In this document: positions 1 to 8,200 of the stretch, in pieces
How the letters are laid out: every line of letters starts with the position of its first letter
How positions within the stretch are numbered: the stretch's first letter is position 1
NCBI GenBank assembly: GCA_023381535.1
Contig: JAMCSN010000185.1
Span: 1 to 9,416 of the forward strand
Source of the DNA: Bacteroidota bacterium
GTDB taxonomy: Bacteria > Bacteroidota > Ignavibacteria > Ignavibacteriales > Melioribacteraceae
Length of the DNA: 9,416 nucleotides
Direction: 5' to 3'
Made by a program: the position numbers and the translations under genes
Notes under the pieces: model-generated
Databases searched by the model: none
Seen by the model: the letters and a program-made list of their open reading frames with translations, nothing else
Told to the model about the DNA's origin: nothing

Positions 1-1746
1 AACTTTCTTATTGAAGTTAATCTGAACAACAACGTCTTCAGCTCTTTCGTCTTTTGGATTATTGAGCTCAACGGCAATCCTTCTTGCGCTTCTAGTTTCA
101 TATCTGACTTCAACACCTTCTCTGTGAACCCACCATGTTTGCAGTTCTTTCAAAGATGTAACCCAAACCTTCTTGCTCTCTGCATAACGAATTATATCTC
201 CAATAACAGACACATATTGCGGTAACAACTGGTATTGAGTATGCACTTTAAAAACATAAAGTCCGCCTTCAAACAAAATACGATCAACATCTTCCTCATA
301 AGTATATCGCTGAAAATCAGTGTTGACCAATCCGTAGTTACGCACTACCTCATAATCATCTCTTGCTGTTTTAGTGATAACCATGATTGCTTTGTTATTT
401 CTAAACTTAATTTCCGGAACAGAACGATCCGTAAGTGAATCTGTTAACAAGAAATCATAACCCAAGGATGACATTGCCTGCATTGTGTTATCATCATAAT
501 ATCCGTTCAACGGCATGAAAGCCTTTATTCTTTTGCCGGTTATTTTTTTCAATGTATCTGCGGCGTATTTCAATCCTGAAGTTTGCGAATCCTTGCTATA
601 TAATTTATTAACCGTGTCTTCAGGAGATTCCAAAAAACCGATGTCAACGATAGCGCCTAAATCTCCTTTGGAAGCCAACGACCTTACCAGTCCCGAATTT
701 TTTCTGGCAACATCGGCATTAACAAAAAAAGTAAATGGAACGTTATTATAGTTTAGGACCGAATTAAGATTTGAAATGTTTCCTGGCTGTTCGCTAATTG
801 TTGGTATGAAAAGCATTGCTGCATCATACTGCTGAGGCCAATCTTTAACAAATGCCGTCGGTTGATATATGAGCCAGTTAACGGAGTTATTAAAAAGTTT
901 TTCAAAGTAAACGTAATCTTTCTGCACACCAATCACAGAATTAAGTTCAAAACCATACCAAACAAATCGTCCTTTGCCGTATGAACCGTAAGCAATACCC
1001 GCACTCTTCTGAATTTCTTCGTGAACTAATCCCGCTTCTTTACGGAAATCATACCAAAAACTTACCTGTGTTGTTCTGGGTTCGAGCACTTCGGCATATA
1101 TTGGTCTATCCCATGTTGCAATTTTCAGCGCGTAACCGGTGGGGATTCCAGCTGTAAGCGGCAGGTTTCCACGTAGCGTATGAACTTTATATGTTTCTTC
1201 CGGCTTAATTTCTTTGTTGAACTTCATTCCGAACAACTCGGTAAAAAAATCCCAACCTCTCCATTTTGCTTCATCCGAATAAGTAGCCGGTCCGCCGGTA
1301 ACGAATACACTCCCGCCGTTTTCTACATATCGTTTTATTTGAACAATTTCTTTATCACTCAATGCTTTTGATCCAGGAAGAATCAAAAGTTTATATTCAT
1401 AGTGCTGGCCTAGTTCAATTGTCTGATCGGAAATAATATCGTAATCCATTTTGGCGTTCTTAATAAATCTTTTCCAAGTGTCAACGTTATCTCTAAGCCA
1501 TGTGCTGCCGGCTGGTAGCATGTTCTCGGTATATTGGGAATAAAGAATGGCTGCCTTACCTTTTTTCTCAGCAGAAGTAAATTTTAGGTTGTTCTTTGTG
1601 GGCAATATTTCTTTGAGCTCATAATTTCCGTAAATATTTTTTACTATGAGCAAAAAAACAAGAATAGCAGTAATTAATAATACTAAGCCGCTGAGAAAAA
1701 TTATTAGATAATTTACTCGTAGGCCTTTAAGGGTTTTTACCGCCAC
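1..1746 (-). CDS. Membrane-anchored GATase1-like / polysaccharide deacetylase-like protein (3' end off window)
   Basis: The frame is open from a GTG at 1744-1746 to the window edge, giving 582 residues with no stop, so the C-terminus is missing. GTG is chosen because a GAGG ribosome-binding site lies 10 nt upstream (1757-1760), and because the first in-frame ATG (codon 76) would remove the membrane anchor. Basic residues (K4, K7, R10) precede one hydrophobic helix at about 12-36, predicting a periplasmic body. Residues 62-295 resemble a class-I glutamine-amidotransferase-like (GATase1-like) Rossmann domain (LLILPGSKALSD at 120-131, GGSVFVTGG at 144-152) without a nucleophile Cys. Residues 305-540 have the pattern of a NodB/polysaccharide deacetylase barrel (FTFFVNADVA at 338-347, GYYDDNTMQAMSSLGYDF at 415-432, VWVTSLKEL at 527-535), then a beta-rich tail begins. 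The metal-binding Asp and His of NodB motifs 1 and 2 are absent (LFIPTI at 312-317, VDIGF at 367-371). The role is probably periplasmic binding or processing of the exopolysaccharide, analogous in position to PgaB or PelA; catalysis is doubtful. The start overlaps the upstream gene by 10 nt. Confidence 0.8.
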   Translation of the reverse strand, partial: MAVKTLKGLRVNYLIIFLSGLVLLITAILVFLLIVKNIYGNYELKEILPTKNNLKFTSAEKKGKAAILYSQYTENMLPAGSTWLRDNVDTWKRFIKNAKMDYDIISDQTIELGQHYEYKLLILPGSKALSDKEIVQIKRYVENGGSVFVTGGPATYSDEAKWRGWDFFTELFGMKFNKEIKPEETYKVHTLRGNLPLTAGIPTGYALKIATWDRPIYAEVLEPRTTQVSFWYDFRKEAGLVHEEIQKSAGIAYGSYGKGRFVWYGFELNSVIGVQKDYVYFEKLFNNSVNWLIYQPTAFVKDWPQQYDAAMLFIPTISEQPGNISNLNSVLNYNNVPFTFFVNADVARKNSGLVRSLASKGDLGAIVDIGFLESPEDTVNKLYSKDSQTSGLKYAADTLKKITGKRIKAFMPLNGYYDDNTMQAMSSLGYDFLLTDSLTDRSVPEIKFRNNKAIMVITKTARDDYEVVRNYGLVNTDFQRYTYEEDVDRILFEGGLYVFKVHTQYQLLPQYVSVIGDIIRYAESKKVWVTSLKELQTWWVHREGVEVRYETRSARRIAVELNNPKDERAEDVVVQINFNKKV

Positions 1747-2165
1747 CTTAAATTATCCTCTTGTTTTTTGTCTGGACGCGTTGGTTCTACATAACCTTCG
1801 TTCGTATATCGAACAAACTTCTTTCTTCCCGTCGCTCTTTCGGATTCAGTAGCCGGTCTCTGTTCATATGTCGGAGCCGAGCCAACAAACGTCGGTTTCA
1901 ATTCGGGTCCGCGCGATGACTCACGCGTAGGTTCCTGCTGATACGTTTGAGCTTCAAACGTACGTCTTTCCGGCGTCATTCTCTGCTCAGTTATAAGAGG
2001 TGCAGGCGTTACTAGCTCGGCAGGAATTGCGGCCGGCTGCGCGGCTTGGGCGGTGATACCTTTCCTCTCCCGTACCTTATACAAAATGTACGCACCTACG
2101 GCAAGAATAAATGTTGAAATAGTCGCAACCAGAATTATTAAAGAAAGTATTGGAATTAATTCCAT
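1737..2165 (-). CDS. Small single-TM protein with charged Pro-rich cytoplasmic tail
   Basis: This 142-residue protein is not recognised as a known family. It starts at ATG 2163-2165 with AGAGG at 2171-2175, five bases upstream. A hydrophobic helix spans about residues 4-29 and is followed at once by KVRERK (30-35), so positive-inside logic places the N-terminus outside and the tail in the cytoplasm. Residues 36-142 are rich in Pro, Ala, Glu, Arg and Thr, look disordered, and end DNLRWR. The stretch KKFVRYTNEGYVEPTR (115-130) is the most sequence-like, non-repetitive part and may be a binding motif. The gene lies 23 nt after the glycosyltransferase stop and overlaps the next gene by 10 nt, so all three are probably co-translated. 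By position it could be an accessory subunit of the glycosyltransferase, as PgaD is for PgaC, but PgaD has two TM helices and no similarity is visible. That role is inference. Confidence 0.82.
   Translation of the reverse strand: MELIPILSLIILVATISTFILAVGAYILYKVRERKGITAQAAQPAAIPAELVTPAPLITEQRMTPERRTFEAQTYQQEPTRESSRGPELKPTFVGSAPTYEQRPATESERATGRKKFVRYTNEGYVEPTRPDKKQEDNLRWR
1757..1760 (-). promoter_or_regulatory. Ribosome-binding site supporting the GTG start
   Basis: GAGG on the minus strand lies 10 nt before the GTG at 1744-1746, inside the end of the upstream small-TM gene. It supports the non-ATG start that keeps the membrane anchor of the deacetylase-like protein. Confidence 0.5.
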
Positions 2166-2188
2166 GTTAACCTCTAATAAATAAAAAT

Positions 2189-3619
2189 TTACTTAGATGC
2201 CGCCGACTGAGCCGCAACTTTTGATGTCCCACTTGCCATTCCGGTTCTTTCCAACTTACCCCAGGTCATTCTAATACCCAGGAACTCCTCAACGGTAGCC
2301 ATTGCTTTTGTAACATCTATCAAAAGTATGAATACTACCCGATAAATTATTGCGTAAGGAACCAATCGGAATTCCTCTTTTTCAGTAGCTATACAATAGA
2401 CCGCTGCCATCATATCCAAGACCGCAATGCCCACCCACCAAAGAAAAATGAAACTAGACAAGCCATAAAACAATGCAACAATAATAAAATAAAGGTTCAC
2501 AAAAATGTTCATTGCGGGCCAAACCAGAGCTTCGTAAAACATAGTCCAAAGAAGCATACTGTTGTTAAAATTCACAGTCGGATTAATTAGGTATCTCTTA
2601 TGCTTTCTTATAGCTTGAAGTATTCCTCTTGTCCATCTGTATCTCTGTTTTAGAAGTTGCTGAATAGTAACCGGGGCTTCGGTATAAGCAATTGCATTTG
2701 GTTCATAGACAATCTTCCAACCATTCGCTAGAATTTTCAATGTAACATCGGCATCTTCGGCAAATGTGTCGCTGGAATAAAAGCCAGAATCTCGTAAAGC
2801 TGTTCTCCTGAATAGTCCTATTGGACCCGGAATTATATTGACCATTTGCGCAAACCCTTGTGCACTGCGAGCCATATTCAATCCTTCCAAATACTCAAGC
2901 GCTTGCAAATCTGTGAGAACTTTTTTTCTATTTTGGACTTTAACATTTCCAGCTACGGCTCCTACATTTGGATCTACAAAATGTCTAACAGCCATTCTCA
3001 AAGTGTTTGGTGTTAATTGAGAATCACCGTCCATACACAAAACAAACTGCGCCTCTGAGTATTGAATTCCGGCATTCAATGCTTTTGCTTTTCCACCGTT
3101 CGGTTTGTTGATTAGAGAGATTTTCACCATCCCGCTTCTTCCTTTCTGATAACCAACGAGACCACCACCCACAGCAGCCGTGTCATCAGTAGAACCATCG
3201 TTGACGATAATGATTTCATAGTTAGGATAGTCTAGGTCAAGCAAAGAATCGATCGATGAACTGAGCATCTTACCTTCATTAAAAACCGGTACAATTATAG
3301 AGATGAAAGGATAGTAACCTTCCTTGGACTGAACGGTGTATTTTGTTACATACAAGTATGCCATAAATAAAATTGCGAAGTACCTGATCAAGAGAACGAA
3401 AAGAAAGATAACAAGCGATACAATAGAAGAGTAAACAAACAATCCGCTCCACGTTAAAACAGTGAGAGGCAATGTTAGAATGATGGTAACAATCAAGAAT
3501 AGCGACAACAGTCCTGAAACAAAAATCGTTCGCATCTTTTCAGCAGCTAACTTTCTCTTAGGCGGCTGTGTTTCCCGATTATCAAGTGCAATTTGATATT
3601 TTTGAGTAGTTTCGTTCAT
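2189..3619 (-). CDS. Processive family-2 glycosyltransferase (PgaC/IcaA-like polysaccharide synthase)
   Basis: This 476-residue inner-membrane synthase would polymerise sugar units from a nucleotide-sugar donor and extrude the chain. An N-terminal basic stretch (1-30) precedes hydrophobic segments at about 31-55 and 60-92. The GT-A catalytic domain (about 103-330) has the full D,D,D,QxxRW set: VNDGSTD at 139-145, DGDS at 197-200 (DxD), FAEDAD at 286-291 (general-base ED), and QRYRW at 325-329. Further hydrophobic segments at about 354-405 and 418-437 form the C-terminal membrane part. Length and layout fit PgaC (about 440), IcaA and other beta-glucan/beta-GlcNAc synthases. There is no PilZ domain, unlike BcsA. 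GlcNAc as substrate is likely from the class but cannot be proven here. The start is ATG 3617-3619; no clear Shine-Dalgarno precedes it. It heads the downstream three-gene block, after a 248-bp gap with a candidate promoter. Confidence 0.95.
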   Translation of the reverse strand: MNETTQKYQIALDNRETQPPKRKLAAEKMRTIFVSGLLSLFLIVTIILTLPLTVLTWSGLFVYSSIVSLVIFLFVLLIRYFAILFMAYLYVTKYTVQSKEGYYPFISIIVPVFNEGKMLSSSIDSLLDLDYPNYEIIIVNDGSTDDTAAVGGGLVGYQKGRSGMVKISLINKPNGGKAKALNAGIQYSEAQFVLCMDGDSQLTPNTLRMAVRHFVDPNVGAVAGNVKVQNRKKVLTDLQALEYLEGLNMARSAQGFAQMVNIIPGPIGLFRRTALRDSGFYSSDTFAEDADVTLKILANGWKIVYEPNAIAYTEAPVTIQQLLKQRYRWTRGILQAIRKHKRYLINPTVNFNNSMLLWTMFYEALVWPAMNIFVNLYFIIVALFYGLSSFIFLWWVGIAVLDMMAAVYCIATEKEEFRLVPYAIIYRVVFILLIDVTKAMATVEEFLGIRMTWGKLERTGMASGTSKVAAQSAASK

Positions 3620-3761
3620 TTCTATAATAATATAGATATCAACTAGTTAACACATATTCAGTGCCAGGGGATTATTCATTTATTCACTCTGAGAGCAACT
3701 ATTTACAATTTATTTGTCTCAGTTCTTACACCATGGCTCGAATAGGAACAATTTCCAAAGA

Positions 3762-3790
3762 AATATAACTTTTTATTTAACTTATTGCAA
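3762..3790 (-). promoter_or_regulatory. Candidate sigma-70-type promoter for glycosyltransferase block
   Basis: On the minus strand, TTGCAA (3785-3790) and TATATT (3762-3767) are separated by exactly 17 nt, close to the TTGACA/TATAAT consensus. Transcription would begin near 3755 and leave a leader of about 136 nt before the ATG at 3619. AT-rich DNA produces such matches by chance, so this is a candidate only. A Bacteroidota-type TTTG/TAnnTTTG pair at the right spacing was not found, although TATATTTC resembles the latter element. Confidence 0.4.
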
Positions 3791-3803
3791 CCAAATAAGT
3801 TAA
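3777..3803. repeat. Perfect 10-bp-arm palindrome overlapping the -35 box
   Basis: Read on the minus strand, TTAACTTATT and AATAAGTTAA form perfect inverted arms around a 7-nt spacer (TGGTTGC). The right arm and spacer contain the putative -35 TTGCAA. The stem has only two G-C pairs and no following T-run, so it makes a poor terminator. An operator for a dimeric regulator is more plausible. The symmetry is seen directly; the function is inferred. Confidence 0.5.
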
Positions 3804-3867
3804 TCATAACCCTTAAAGGAAGAATATAGGAAAAACTTCTAATTCTTTTTATTTAGTAACTCCAAAA

Positions 3868-5187
3868 TTAGTTTTGGCGAATATTGGTGAGTGCTTCAAA
3901 TAATAAATTGGCTATTATTTCCCCGCCCTCAGAATTCAAATGTACGTAGTCTCTAAACGCCAGCGGAGGCTCTGCATTTACCCATGAATACATTGAGTTA
4001 TCCCCGCCCATCACTTCCCAAAGATTCCAGAAAGCAATTCCAGTTTTCTCAGCAATTCTTTTTTGAATATCAATTAGAAAAGGAATATCGGGATTTGTCA
4101 TAAATCGATTTCCTTTCTTCATTGTTTTGTCCCCAACCGCAACAAGCAAAAAGCTAGTATGGGGAAAGACTTTTTTCAGTTTCTCAATAACTTCTTCCAT
4201 TTTTTTTTCATAAAGAGTGTATGCAGACCTATCAGAAAATGAAACATTTGCACCGAAATTTAAAATGATGAGATTATAGTTAACAAACCAATCGTACTTT
4301 TCATAAGTGTCGGATGAAATATCAAGAAGCGATACACCGGAGTTTCCTCTCAAGGAAAAATTATCAACATAAACACCATTGCCAGTCGATTCCAAACTTA
4401 CACTATACATGTAAGGAGCTTTACCCGAGATAAATCTAATTCTCACTTTAGTAACTTTTCTTTTTGCATCTAATATTAGTTGTTTTAATCCAGTGCCGTT
4501 CTCAAGACTAACCATCTTGGGTTGATCATTATCAAATGCATATTCAACTGTCGAAGTTCTATCTGAGTTACTGTACAACACCCTAACGACTTCAAAAGAG
4601 CTGACATTATCAAAAACTCTTGAAGCTTCATATTGTACCCAACTTCCCGGTTTTGGGACACAAACGGTGCCATTCATTCCAAGAGGGTACTGTTCTCTAT
4701 CTCCCGACACTATTGATGCATAAGTCCAGTCATCGGAGTACGTTTGAGTCACAGTTCTTTTCATTCTACTATCGTCCGCAACGATGGACAGCATACCAAC
4801 ACCATAACCGCCGTATTCGACTTGAAACTTGTTACGCAAGTACTCGGTAATAATGTCCCCTAAAATCAACGAATCTCCGAAGTGAGCTATACGAACCTTT
4901 TGGTTTCTCGAATTCTTTAACGCATTCATAAAATATTTCATCTGTTCCAAATTACCTGTTATCGGAACGTACTTACCAATCTTCTGATACTGGAAGAACT
5001 CAAGACAGTCTGTAACTGCAAAATTAAAACCAGCATAGTTCATTTTAGAATTTACAAATAGCATGCGAGAATAATTGTTTTGGGAATGACAAAGAGTGAA
5101 TGATTCTCTTGTAACTAAATGTGTTGCTAACCATACCGAACAAATAATCGATAAGAAAAAGAATATGGATATGTATTTGTTCAACAT
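3868..5187 (-). CDS. Membrane-anchored SGNH/GDSL hydrolase (candidate polysaccharide O-acetylesterase or acetyltransferase)
   Basis: This 439-residue protein starts at ATG 5185-5187, nine bases after AAAGGA (5197-5202); a TTG one codon upstream is less likely. An N-terminal hydrophobic segment (about 5-25) would anchor it facing the periplasm. SGNH blocks are intact: HFGDSLI at 102-108 with nucleophile Ser106 (block I), RGNSG at 280-284 as the likely block II oxyanion Gly, NFGAN at 310-314 (block III GxN), and DYVHL at 413-417 giving catalytic Asp413 and His416 (block V). About 140 mostly beta-type residues (135-275) are inserted between blocks I and II. This recalls the carbohydrate-binding-like insert of SGNH enzymes such as Ape1, but the resemblance is in layout only. 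Family members remove or transfer acyl, usually acetyl, groups on glycans. Between an outer-membrane exporter gene and a polysaccharide synthase gene, modification of the exported polymer is the likely job. Esterase versus transferase cannot be decided from sequence. Confidence 0.88.
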   Translation of the reverse strand: MLNKYISIFFFLSIICSVWLATHLVTRESFTLCHSQNNYSRMLFVNSKMNYAGFNFAVTDCLEFFQYQKIGKYVPITGNLEQMKYFMNALKNSRNQKVRIAHFGDSLILGDIITEYLRNKFQVEYGGYGVGMLSIVADDSRMKRTVTQTYSDDWTYASIVSGDREQYPLGMNGTVCVPKPGSWVQYEASRVFDNVSSFEVVRVLYSNSDRTSTVEYAFDNDQPKMVSLENGTGLKQLILDAKRKVTKVRIRFISGKAPYMYSVSLESTGNGVYVDNFSLRGNSGVSLLDISSDTYEKYDWFVNYNLIILNFGANVSFSDRSAYTLYEKKMEEVIEKLKKVFPHTSFLLVAVGDKTMKKGNRFMTNPDIPFLIDIQKRIAEKTGIAFWNLWEVMGGDNSMYSWVNAEPPLAFRDYVHLNSEGGEIIANLLFEALTNIRQN

Positions 5188-5196
5188 CAACTAATT

Positions 5197-5202
5197 TCCT
5201 TT
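5197..5202 (-). promoter_or_regulatory. Ribosome-binding site of the SGNH hydrolase gene
   Basis: AAAGGA on the minus strand lies nine bases before the ATG at 5185-5187. It favours this ATG over the TTG codon immediately upstream (5188-5190), which would sit only six bases from it. Confidence 0.55.
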
Positions 5203-5248
5203 CTATATAAAAAGCTTTATGTGATAGGGGTTCAACGGATTTGCAAAA

Positions 5249-8200
5249 TTAAAACACACCCCAGTAAGCATAAACTGAGGCTGACAAACTTTTGTAACTC
5301 GAATCATATCTGAAACTGTTGCCGTAACCGACACGACCCGTAATTGCAAGAGAACTGAACAAATTATAAGTCGCCTCACTATATATCTCACTGATAATAA
5401 AATCAACTGCTGGTACATAACCAATCTTTCCACCGACTTTTACCTTTAAGTGTTTTTCCGGGAACCATTTCCATTCAGTCCAAAGACTATGTGACTCAAA
5501 ATTCTTAGGCGAGTAATAGATCGGAGTAACAAAAGCATAATTCGAGAAGTAGTATTCATATCCAATCAGGCTGTAATCAAAGAACCTCTTTCCAAATCTA
5601 AGCTGCAAATCATTGCCTTCATTTCCATCGCTGATTCTATAATAATTATATGATCCTGAAAATCTTAAAAGGTTCTTATAATCATAATAACTGGCAAATC
5701 GAATCATGTCAGTCGAAAATCTATTATAAAGCAACTGCGGAGAATAGAAAAAAACTCTTGCATCATTGTTTTCATAAGATAGTTGAAGCAAAAGTTCTTC
5801 AGGTCGTTCATATTTGAAAATTCCATCGTAAATTTTTCTATCACTCTCACCTAATGGTCTAAGAATTCCATAACTGCCAGCTAAAGACAAATATTTGGAG
5901 AAGAAGATTGTTGCAATTCCCTTTAACTGAGTGAGATCCATATTAGTAATTGAATTACTGATTGTGATTCTTGACCACGAGGCACCTAAAGCGAGAAAAC
6001 CGATAAATCCCGCATCGGCTCTTAAGCCGTAGTCGTAACGTTTCAAGTCCTGATTGTCTCTATAATATGAAGAAAATGGTGATACACCGATATTCGTAGG
6101 CAAGAAATAACTCAACACACTACCAATGCTCGTTAATCCGCGCCGGAATCCATAAGGCGGTAACCAACCAATGCGTTGTTTTACAATTCTAGTTTCAGAA
6201 GTATCAACCGTAGATCGAAGAATATCGTTGTACATATCTTCAGCTCTGCCGTATCTTTCCTGAAGCACATAAGAGTCTCCCAAAGATAAACGCGAATCAT
6301 TTAATTCTTTTTGAAAACCGAAATCAGAAATACTTCTTTGATACTTCTCAAGTAATTCACGAGCATCATCCGGTTTATTATTTTGGGTAAGAGCATTAGC
6401 AAGATAGAGTCTTCTCTGCATCAATTCCTTTAAGATATCGGGGTTAGTAGTTGAACTACCAACTTCATTAAGGATGCTATTTGCTTTGTCGAAATATTTG
6501 TTTTTTATATAAGCTTCGCTGTTATACACCAAGCGTTGATACAATCCATCTTTTTGTTTTTCATCATCGGCATTCTTCAAAAGATCATGGTAAATGATAT
6601 CGGCTTTTGCCGGTTCATCGGTCATGCTATAGGCGTCTGCTAAAAACAACTGCGCAACGTCATCATCAGGTTTCATCTTACTAAGGTTTTCCAGTTCTTG
6701 AACGGCTTTTGCTGTATCCTTATTGTAGTAGTAATTCTTCGCGCGCTGAAGAGCAATTTTATAATCAAATCCGCCTGCTAATATTTTATCGTAAGCATCT
6801 ATAGCTTTGTCGTAATGTTTTGCGCATGAGGCTACCTCGGCGTACTCTTTTAATTCGTCATTATTCAATGCCGTGCGTTTGGATTTGTATTCTTCGTATT
6901 TATTAAACGCCTCAGCGCACTTTCCTTGTTCCACTAATTTTCCCGCTTCCGATCTCAAAGCGAAAACTTGTAACTCTTCGTATGCGGAAAGATGAAGTTG
7001 ATAATTGCTTTGAGCCGTCGGCACCTCGGGATTTTGCGGTGCCAACTGAACTGCTATATCCAAATATTTCTTTGCTTCAGGAAAATCTTTTTTCCATGAA
7101 TAAACAGAAACCAATGCCAATAAGCATGGAACATCGTTTGGCCTGGCTTCGATTACTGTAAGAAGATAGCTCTCGGCTAAGTTTGTATCCTGGGATGTCC
7201 ACGCTCCAATTTGTCCGCGCAAAAGTTTGTAATCTATGTTTTCTGGATCAAGCTTCAATAAAATATTTATTTGCCGTATAGCTTTTTCCCATTCATAGTT
7301 ATAAGCAAGATCTTTAGCGTACATGAATCTTGCATCTTGATCCTTATCATCCGGCTGATCTTGCAAATACTCATTTAACACCTCCGTAGCGTTATCATAG
7401 TAATACAAATTTGCATAAGCTGCCGCCAGTTTCATCACAGACTCTTTATCGGAAGGATTTTCTTTTATCTTTCCAGTGTAAAGCAAAACGTCGCGATTGA
7501 ATGTACTGTCACGATAAGCCGTAACAGTATTCCACAATGATTTGTAATTATCATCTTCGGAATGTTTAGGAGTTAAATACTGCAGTTGTTGATACGCTTC
7601 TTCATAGCGATTCGCTCCGATTAATTCGTTCACCAGTTTAAAACGAAGTTCATCATCATCCGGATTCTTGTTCAACAAGCGATAGTATCTATCAATGGGA
7701 TATTCAACACGTTCAAAAGCTCTGCCTTGAAAAAGAGTTACATAACCCTGCCGTTTTGCCAGGTCCAGCCCATCTTCGGCTTCTTTGAAATACGGTTTGA
7801 AACCAAGAGAAGTAGTGAAAGCATCGAGCGCAATTTTATTTTTGCCAAGCCACAAAGTGAAATAACCGTATCTGCTCCAGAGCCGCCAGTCATCAGGATA
7901 TCTTCCTACAAATTTTTTGAGAATCCTTTCGCCTTTGATGATTGAACCTGTCTTCGCAAGAATTTCGGTGTACCTAATAATTTCGTCAGGTGAGGCATTA
8001 TCGTCACGTTTCAAATATTCATCATACCAATATTCGGCATCGCTCCATTCTTCAAGCCAGCGGTAGCATTTGCCAATCTCCAGATACGTAAATGCTCTTT
8101 TCGGATCGACTGCCAAATCCCTTTTCAATCCGTCGATTCTCTTATAAAGCAACTCATGCCATGTAGAGATTACCCGGCTTAAATCTTTTCTGATAACTTG

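Larger units (their letters stand above)
3620..3867. other. Intergenic region with regulatory signals
   Basis: This 248-bp AT-rich gap between the SGNH hydrolase stop and the glycosyltransferase start is the only sizeable non-coding stretch. It holds a sigma-70-like promoter candidate and a 10-bp-arm palindrome overlapping its -35 box. A shorter CTATA/TATAG inverted repeat with a 4-nt loop (3622-3635) lies just before the glycosyltransferase start. No GC-rich stem with a T-run (intrinsic terminator) was found after the hydrolase gene, so read-through from the upstream genes is possible. No convincing small ORF was seen. Confidence 0.7.

Noticed and set aside
235..1371. Short plus-strand open frames at 235-438, 515-751 and 1180-1371
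   Set aside because: They lie antisense inside a continuous 582-codon minus-strand gene with recognisable domains and have no ribosome-binding site or family resemblance.
3804..3867. A terminator after the SGNH hydrolase gene
   Set aside because: Only AT-rich sequence and a tiny CCTTTAAGG self-complementary stretch are present; there is no stable stem followed by a T-run.
4485..4850. Small open frames on both strands inside the SGNH hydrolase gene
   Set aside because: They are shadows of the hydrolase frame, which carries all four SGNH blocks.
5188..5248. A possible promoter (TTGAAC with TTATAT) in the 61-nt gap before the SGNH hydrolase gene
   Set aside because: The spacing is 19 nt and the -10 match is weak in AT-rich DNA; the short gap is better read as within an operon.
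5203..5433. A 76-codon minus-strand frame overlapping the end of the TPR/barrel gene
   Set aside because: It is out of frame with the barrel C-terminus, which ends in the expected Phe, and shows no independent start signal.
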